34,943 bases of DNA from an uncultured Clostridia bacterium (GTDB lineage: Bacteria > Bacillota > Clostridia > Oscillospirales > CAG-272): contig CALYAD010000023.1 of assembly GCA_944393415.1 (NCBI GenBank), positions 1 to 34,943 of the forward strand. Direction: 5' to 3'. This document shows positions 31,271-34,943 of the stretch, in pieces. The first letter of the stretch is position 1, and the number at the start of each line of letters is the position of its first letter. The position numbers and the translations under genes were made by a program. The notes under the pieces are model-generated. The model did no database searches. It was not told the origin of the DNA and saw only the letters and a program-made list of their open reading frames with translations.

Positions 31271-32779
31271 TTATAAACGTTTTCTTTTATAGCAGACCAC
31301 TATACCGACAGTGCAAACGACCAGCGGCACAGCTACCGTAAGCGTCACAGTCCAGGCATATGCCTGCGCCGTGGTCAGGTTCAGCGACTCGTTTGCGAAT
31401 ACCTTGAAATCAATATCGATAGGCACCAGCTTCTTTCCCATCTGCTCTACAAGGTACATAAGTATGTCGCGGTTGCCGTACGCGTTTGAATCAAGATAAC
31501 TCGCATCCGTATAGCCGGTAGAGGAAACAAACATATATGTCCTCAGCTCAGCCTGAGTAAGCGGATCAATACGGGTCTGTCTTACAAGCGATGCTATAGG
31601 ATAAGCCCCGCCGATATTTCCGTTCTCGGGAGTCATCAGCTCGGACGTCTGGTAAGAATACAGAACTGTACCCACCTCGCGGCCGTCCCGGTTCTCCCAC
31701 AAAGGCTCAAAGGCGATAGGGTTATTTATTATAGTCATAGGCTGTGAGTCAAGCTGACGCAGCGACAGATGGAGCGACGAGGCAAAGCCTTCCGTCGGAT
31801 AGCTTGCCACAAGTGAAAGACCGTCGCTTGTAAGCGAATGGGAGGTATCTCTTATCTGACCGTCGCTTACCCCGATACCCCATTCCTCCATCCACTGCTT
31901 AAGCGTAGTAAGATTACCCTGATGCTGCGGGGAAAGGAATATCATCATATTTCCGCCGTTGTCACTCATAAAGCGCCCCAGCTTCGCTATCTCATCCGCT
32001 CCCTCGTCGGCTCCCCTGAAGTCGTACACCGGATCGTTTATTATTATTACTTTGGCGTTCCCCTCGATCTCCTCGGTGCTCAGATCGATAGTACGGACAT
32101 CAAAGCCAGCGTCTATCATCAGATTGTACAGGGCGTTCGTCTCACCCTGTCCGTCATATACCGTTTCGCCGTGACCGGTCGTAAAATAGCATATAGGATA
32201 CTCGACACAGAGAGACATTATATACGACGTGAAGCGTCTTTCGCCGTTGAAAGCGTAAACGTCTCCGCTCTCGGCATCAAAAGTGTAAAAGTTTTCATAG
32301 GTAACAAGACGGAAGTTTTCCGACTGATTCGACTCGATTATTACATTGTAGGTATAAAGAGGAGTACCGAGCTGCGAGGTATAAATATCAGCAAGCTCCG
32401 GATGCGCTATTACGTCGAGATACTCCACGGAAATATTGTTCGGGTACGCCTCTTTAAAGGACTCCGCGCACCTGTACACATAATATCCCGAGCTGTCGTC
32501 AAGAACTCTGTCCTTATCCTGACAGAAAATTATCTTTACTTTGACATCCTCAGTCAGCACCTCGTCAAGATACTGCTCCGCCTTATCGGTAATTCCGTAA
32601 TACTGCTGACCCGTCAGATCAAGATACCAGCCATAGGAATAGGCGAGCGCGTACACAACGGCATTTATTATTATCACCAGAGCCACAAACGCGACTGTAA
32701 GACCTACGGCAAGCGAGCCGTACTTGAATTTTCTGTCCGAAAACAGCGATCTCTTTTTCGTGTTTTTATTATTATCCAT
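31271..32779 (-). CDS. GldG-like ABC transporter auxiliary protein
   Basis: The 502-residue protein has one transmembrane helix near the N-terminus (about 20-50), a long extracytoplasmic region and one at the C-terminus (AYAWTVTLTVAVPLVVCTVGIVVCYKRKRL). The stretch ICYFTTGHGE is the hallmark of the GldG / ABC auxiliary family, followed by NLMIDAGFDVRTIDLSTEEI and the strand VIIINDP. In Flavobacteria GldG works with GldA and GldF in gliding; in Clostridia the homologous trio has no known role. The ATG at 32779 has AAAGGA about 15 nt upstream, a rather long spacing. It lies 81 nt after the permease gene. Confidence 0.85.
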   Translation of the reverse strand: MDNNKNTKKRSLFSDRKFKYGSLAVGLTVAFVALVIIINAVVYALAYSYGWYLDLTGQQYYGITDKAEQYLDEVLTEDVKVKIIFCQDKDRVLDDSSGYYVYRCAESFKEAYPNNISVEYLDVIAHPELADIYTSQLGTPLYTYNVIIESNQSENFRLVTYENFYTFDAESGDVYAFNGERRFTSYIMSLCVEYPICYFTTGHGETVYDGQGETNALYNLMIDAGFDVRTIDLSTEEIEGNAKVIIINDPVYDFRGADEGADEIAKLGRFMSDNGGNMMIFLSPQHQGNLTTLKQWMEEWGIGVSDGQIRDTSHSLTSDGLSLVASYPTEGFASSLHLSLRQLDSQPMTIINNPIAFEPLWENRDGREVGTVLYSYQTSELMTPENGNIGGAYPIASLVRQTRIDPLTQAELRTYMFVSSTGYTDASYLDSNAYGNRDILMYLVEQMGKKLVPIDIDFKVFANESLNLTTAQAYAWTVTLTVAVPLVVCTVGIVVCYKRKRL

Positions 32780-32860
32780 TTTATAAATGTATGATTCCTT
32801 TCTGCTTCTTTGCGTATGCTCGCTTCCTGACGAACGACCGCGCCCGCGGGTGTGAGACCG

Positions 32861-33586
32861 TCATGCCCAACGGCGCTTTTCGTACACTCTGACCGATAAA
32901 AACAGGCAGACAACCGTAAAGGATACGTAGTAAAGCAGCGAGGCAAAATCGAAATAACCCGACGAAAATCCGGAGAATCTGGAATATATACTAAGCCATC
33001 TCAATACCGCGCGGAGCGGGGCAAAGCCGATATACGAATTGAGCAACGACACCCCAAGCAGCGCCATCAGAATGGTCAGCGTACCCACGGCTGATATCAT
33101 CTGGTTTTCCGTCAGCGAGGATATAAGCAAGCCTATTGAGATAAACGTCGCGCCCACGAGCAGCAGTGCCACGCATCCGCCAAGCGCGGTTACGACGTTA
33201 TATTGATAAAGGTAAGCGTCGCTGAGATAGGAAAACATAATCGGGTAATTGAGGCATGTGATGAGAAAGCTTATCGCGAACATCGTGTATGAGGCGAGAA
33301 ATTTTGCGCCCACAAAGCCCGGCAGTGTTACCGGAGATGTAAGCAGAAGCTGTTCTGTTCCAAGCTTTCTTTCCTCCGAAAAAGACTTCATGGTCAAAAG
33401 CGGAGTCATAAGCGCCATAATTATCAGTTCAGCGGTAAAGAAAGCGCTTACGCTGCTGTCCGTTCCCGCAAGCAGCGTGAAAAAGCAGAACGCAAAGTTC
33501 GATATCGCGCAGAACATCGCGATATACGCGTAGCCTATCGGAGATGTGAAAAAAGAGTACATCTCACGTTTATATATCGCCGTCAT
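32861..33586 (-). CDS. ABC transporter permease, GldF-like
   Basis: The 241-residue protein has six predicted transmembrane helices and the ABC-2 permease features IYKREMYSFFTSPIGYAYIA at the start and SFSEERKLGTEQLLLTSPV between helices 2 and 3, a motif typical of GldF and NosY-like permeases. It pairs with the adjacent ATPase: its ATG begins 1 nt after the ATPase stop, with AAGGG 9 nt upstream. The substrate is unknown. Confidence 0.88.
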   Translation of the reverse strand: MTAIYKREMYSFFTSPIGYAYIAMFCAISNFAFCFFTLLAGTDSSVSAFFTAELIIMALMTPLLTMKSFSEERKLGTEQLLLTSPVTLPGFVGAKFLASYTMFAISFLITCLNYPIMFSYLSDAYLYQYNVVTALGGCVALLLVGATFISIGLLISSLTENQMISAVGTLTILMALLGVSLLNSYIGFAPLRAVLRWLSIYSRFSGFSSGYFDFASLLYYVSFTVVCLFLSVRVYEKRRWA

Positions 33587-33587
33587 A

Positions 33588-34562
33588 TCAGTTACCCTTC
33601 TTTCTTGAAGCCTTGGCGGACGCTTTGGCGTTTTCTCTGGTCAGGTTCAGGAACACGTCCTCAAGCGAGGCGCTGACCGTTTCCATTCCTATGATAGGCA
33701 TGTTTTTTTCGGCGCAGAGCGAAAATATTTCTTTTCTTATATCAGCTCCGTCCTTGCTTTCTATCTTAAAGAGCGTCGCTCCCGTGCCCGCTATGTCCCT
33801 CGACGCTTCCACATACGAAACGCAGTCCAGCGCCCTTATGGAATCCAGTATTTCTTTTCTTGCGCCGCATATCTGTACCTCAAGACGTCTCGTTCCGGTA
33901 ATCAGCTGAGTAAGCCTGTCGGTACGCTCGTCCGCGGCGATCCTGCCCTTGTTGATTATCAGTATCCTGTCGCAGACCGCCTGCACCTCGGCAAGTATAT
34001 GAGTGCTGAGTATAACAGTATGATCGCGTCCGAGGCTTCTGATCAGATTTCTGATTTCGATTATCTGTTTCGGGTCAAGTCCGACCGTCGGCTCGTCAAG
34101 TATAATGATGCTTGGATTACCTACCAGAGCCTGAGCTATACCCACTCTTTGGGCATATCCCTTTGACAGGTTTTTTATCAGTCTCTCTCTTATATCGACT
34201 ATCCTCGTGACCTCACAGACCTCCATTATATGCTTTTGTCTGTTAAGCGTACAGCCCTTCAGCTCATACACAAAATTAAGGTATTCCTTAACCGTCATTT
34301 CGGGATAGAGCGGAGGATGCTCCGGCAGATAGCCGATTAGCTTTTTGGCTTCGGTCGGGTTTTCGAGTATCTCAAAGCAGTCGACTGTGACCGAACCCGA
34401 CGTATATGACAGGTATCCGGTCATCATGTTCATTGTCGTAGTCTTGCCCGCCCCGTTCGGACCGAGGAATCCCACGACCTCATGCTCTCCTATCGTAAAG
34501 GAGATGTCGTTGACCGCGTATTTCTGACCGAATTTTTTGACCAGATTTTCCACTTTCAGCAT
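33588..34562 (-). CDS. ABC transporter ATP-binding protein, GldA-like
   Basis: The 324-residue protein has Walker A GPNGAGKTTTMNMMTG, the Q-loop region YLPEHPPLYPEMTVKEYL, the signature LSKGYAQRVGIAQAL, Walker B IIILDEPTVGLDP and the H-loop STHIL. The EHPPLYPEMTV wording and the C-terminal extension of about 100 residues are typical of GldA and related ABC-2 ATPases. It energises the permease downstream. AAAGGA is 9 nt before the ATG. It is the first gene of the minus-strand ABC locus, with an extended -10 promoter about 100 nt upstream. Confidence 0.92.
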   Translation of the reverse strand: MLKVENLVKKFGQKYAVNDISFTIGEHEVVGFLGPNGAGKTTTMNMMTGYLSYTSGSVTVDCFEILENPTEAKKLIGYLPEHPPLYPEMTVKEYLNFVYELKGCTLNRQKHIMEVCEVTRIVDIRERLIKNLSKGYAQRVGIAQALVGNPSIIILDEPTVGLDPKQIIEIRNLIRSLGRDHTVILSTHILAEVQAVCDRILIINKGRIAADERTDRLTQLITGTRRLEVQICGARKEILDSIRALDCVSYVEASRDIAGTGATLFKIESKDGADIRKEIFSLCAEKNMPIIGMETVSASLEDVFLNLTRENAKASAKASRKKGN

Positions 34563-34662
34563 TGTGTTTATTCCTTTTTTTATTACCTATAGATTGCCTT
34601 AACTCAAAAGGCGGCGGCCTACGGTTACAGCGTCCGCCGCATCTGACACTTATACGTATTTT

Positions 34663-34671
34663 ATTGTAGCA
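34663..34671 (-). promoter_or_regulatory. Extended -10 promoter of the ABC locus
   Basis: On the minus strand TG-C-TACAAT lies about 100 nt upstream of the ATPase start. A clear -35 box is not visible at 16-18 nt. Confidence 0.45.
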
Positions 34672-34727
34672 CACAAATTTAAATAAGTCTTGAATAAAGT
34701 GATATTTTTCATAAAAAAACACATAGA

Positions 34728-34750
34728 AAAAGCTTCCCGTTTGGGAAAGC
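34728..34750 (-). terminator. Terminator for minus-strand transcription entering from the right
   Basis: On the minus strand AGCTTTCCC and GGGAAGCT pair around AAAC and run into TTTTTC. It lies upstream of the ABC locus and would end the transcript of a gene to the right before the insertion. Confidence 0.65.
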
Positions 34751-34782
34751 TGTAGTATTCGACGCGCAGCAAATCAGTTTAT

Positions 34783-34807
34783 AAAGGAGACGGGAACTTT
34801 TTTCTCA
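34783..34807 (+). repeat. Truncated start of the ~200-bp repeat
   Basis: GGAGACGGGAACTTTTTTCTCAGG matches the lead of the copy at 24592-24616 with one change, then stops where the copy should continue with AACCC. The following sequence belongs to an insertion-sequence end. Confidence 0.5.
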
Positions 34808-34943
34808 GGGGGCTGTCGCAATAAGAGCCCTCCAAAGAGCAAAAAAGCGGTTGTTCTTTACCGAAAGGTATTGAACAACCGCTTGCTTTGTTGTATAATT
34901 GAATTACCAAAAACAACATACAAGAAAGCAAGGATATTATACA
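34808..34943 (+). mobile_element. Left end of an insertion sequence (transposase lies beyond the window)
   Basis: The start GGGGGCTGTCGCAATAAGAG looks like a terminal repeat of a DDE-type insertion sequence, perhaps IS1182-like; the family is from memory of similar ends. A perfect 12-bp stem, AAGCGGTTGTTC with GAACAACCGCTT (about 34846-34886), is followed by a promoter and AAGCAAGGATATTATACA, which resembles a ribosome binding site before a transposase start just outside the window. Confidence 0.5.
34871..34899 (+). promoter_or_regulatory. Promoter of the presumed transposase
   Basis: TTGAAC (34871-34876) and TATAAT (34894-34899) are separated by 17 nt. The -35 box lies in the right arm of the 12-bp hairpin, which could link transcription to the DNA or RNA fold. 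Confidence 0.6.

Overview
The window looks like a chromosomal contig from an uncultured, endospore-lineage Firmicute of class Clostridia. The evidence is spoVT, the gene string nusB / Kae1-like / xseA / xseB / ispA / tlyA / nadK / argR / recN, consensus sigma-A promoters (TTGACA-N17-TATAAT), strong purine-rich ribosome binding sites and frequent TTG or GTG starts. Order or genus cannot be read from the sequence alone. No rRNA, tRNA or CRISPR array was seen.

Layout. (1) 1-9.4 kb is accessory in character. It holds the tail of a membrane-anchored protein, an EamA transporter, an unusual fusion of a degenerate tyrosine recombinase with a NeuD/PglD-type acyltransferase, debris of a SUKH-like gene, an orphan hypothetical gene, the core regulator spoVT, an AAA ATPase split by a frameshift, and a large SF2 helicase carrying two transmembrane segments. 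(2) 9.5-13 kb holds a GH95 glycosidase and, convergent to it, an eight-helix membrane protein; they share a bidirectional terminator. (3) 13.2-24.4 kb is a housekeeping block on the plus strand: transcription antitermination, DNA repair, isoprenoid synthesis, rRNA methylation, NAD phosphorylation, arginine regulation, tyrosyl-tRNA synthesis and cell wall (murB, rapZ). (4) 24.4-25.9 kb is an XRE / membrane / zinc-ribbon regulator bracketed by copies of a roughly 200-bp repeat. (5) 25.9-28 kb holds a DUF4838 glycosidase-like protein, a small lipoprotein and a conserved small protein. (6) 28-34.6 kb is a minus-strand ABC locus resembling gldA-gldF-gldG, followed by a DUF4340 protein and a parvulin-type foldase lipoprotein. 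The right edge is the promoter end of an insertion sequence.

The most striking signal is non-coding. A family of leader elements ends just before the start codon of unrelated genes (positions 3713, 5788, 6787, 26823 and 30758, each in the gene's own orientation). The shared modules are a terminator-like AACCG/CGGTT hairpin, a GCCGCC-N3-GGCGGC clamp with a different triloop in each copy, and a purine-rich Shine-Dalgarno block. Two of the leaders also carry a pair of exactly 47-nt hairpins closed by GCGTGAAA/TTTCACGC; in one, a near-consensus promoter places the transcription start at the first hairpin. This looks like either a shared structured-RNA control element or a small mobile leader that brings its own ribosome binding site. 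The two genes that look most like a defence or nucleic-acid surveillance pair (AAA ATPase and membrane-anchored helicase) both carry it.

A second repeat family, about 200 bp with TCAGGRAAC-type hairpins at both ends, sits in several intergenic gaps, and one copy appears to be interrupted by the insertion sequence at the right edge.
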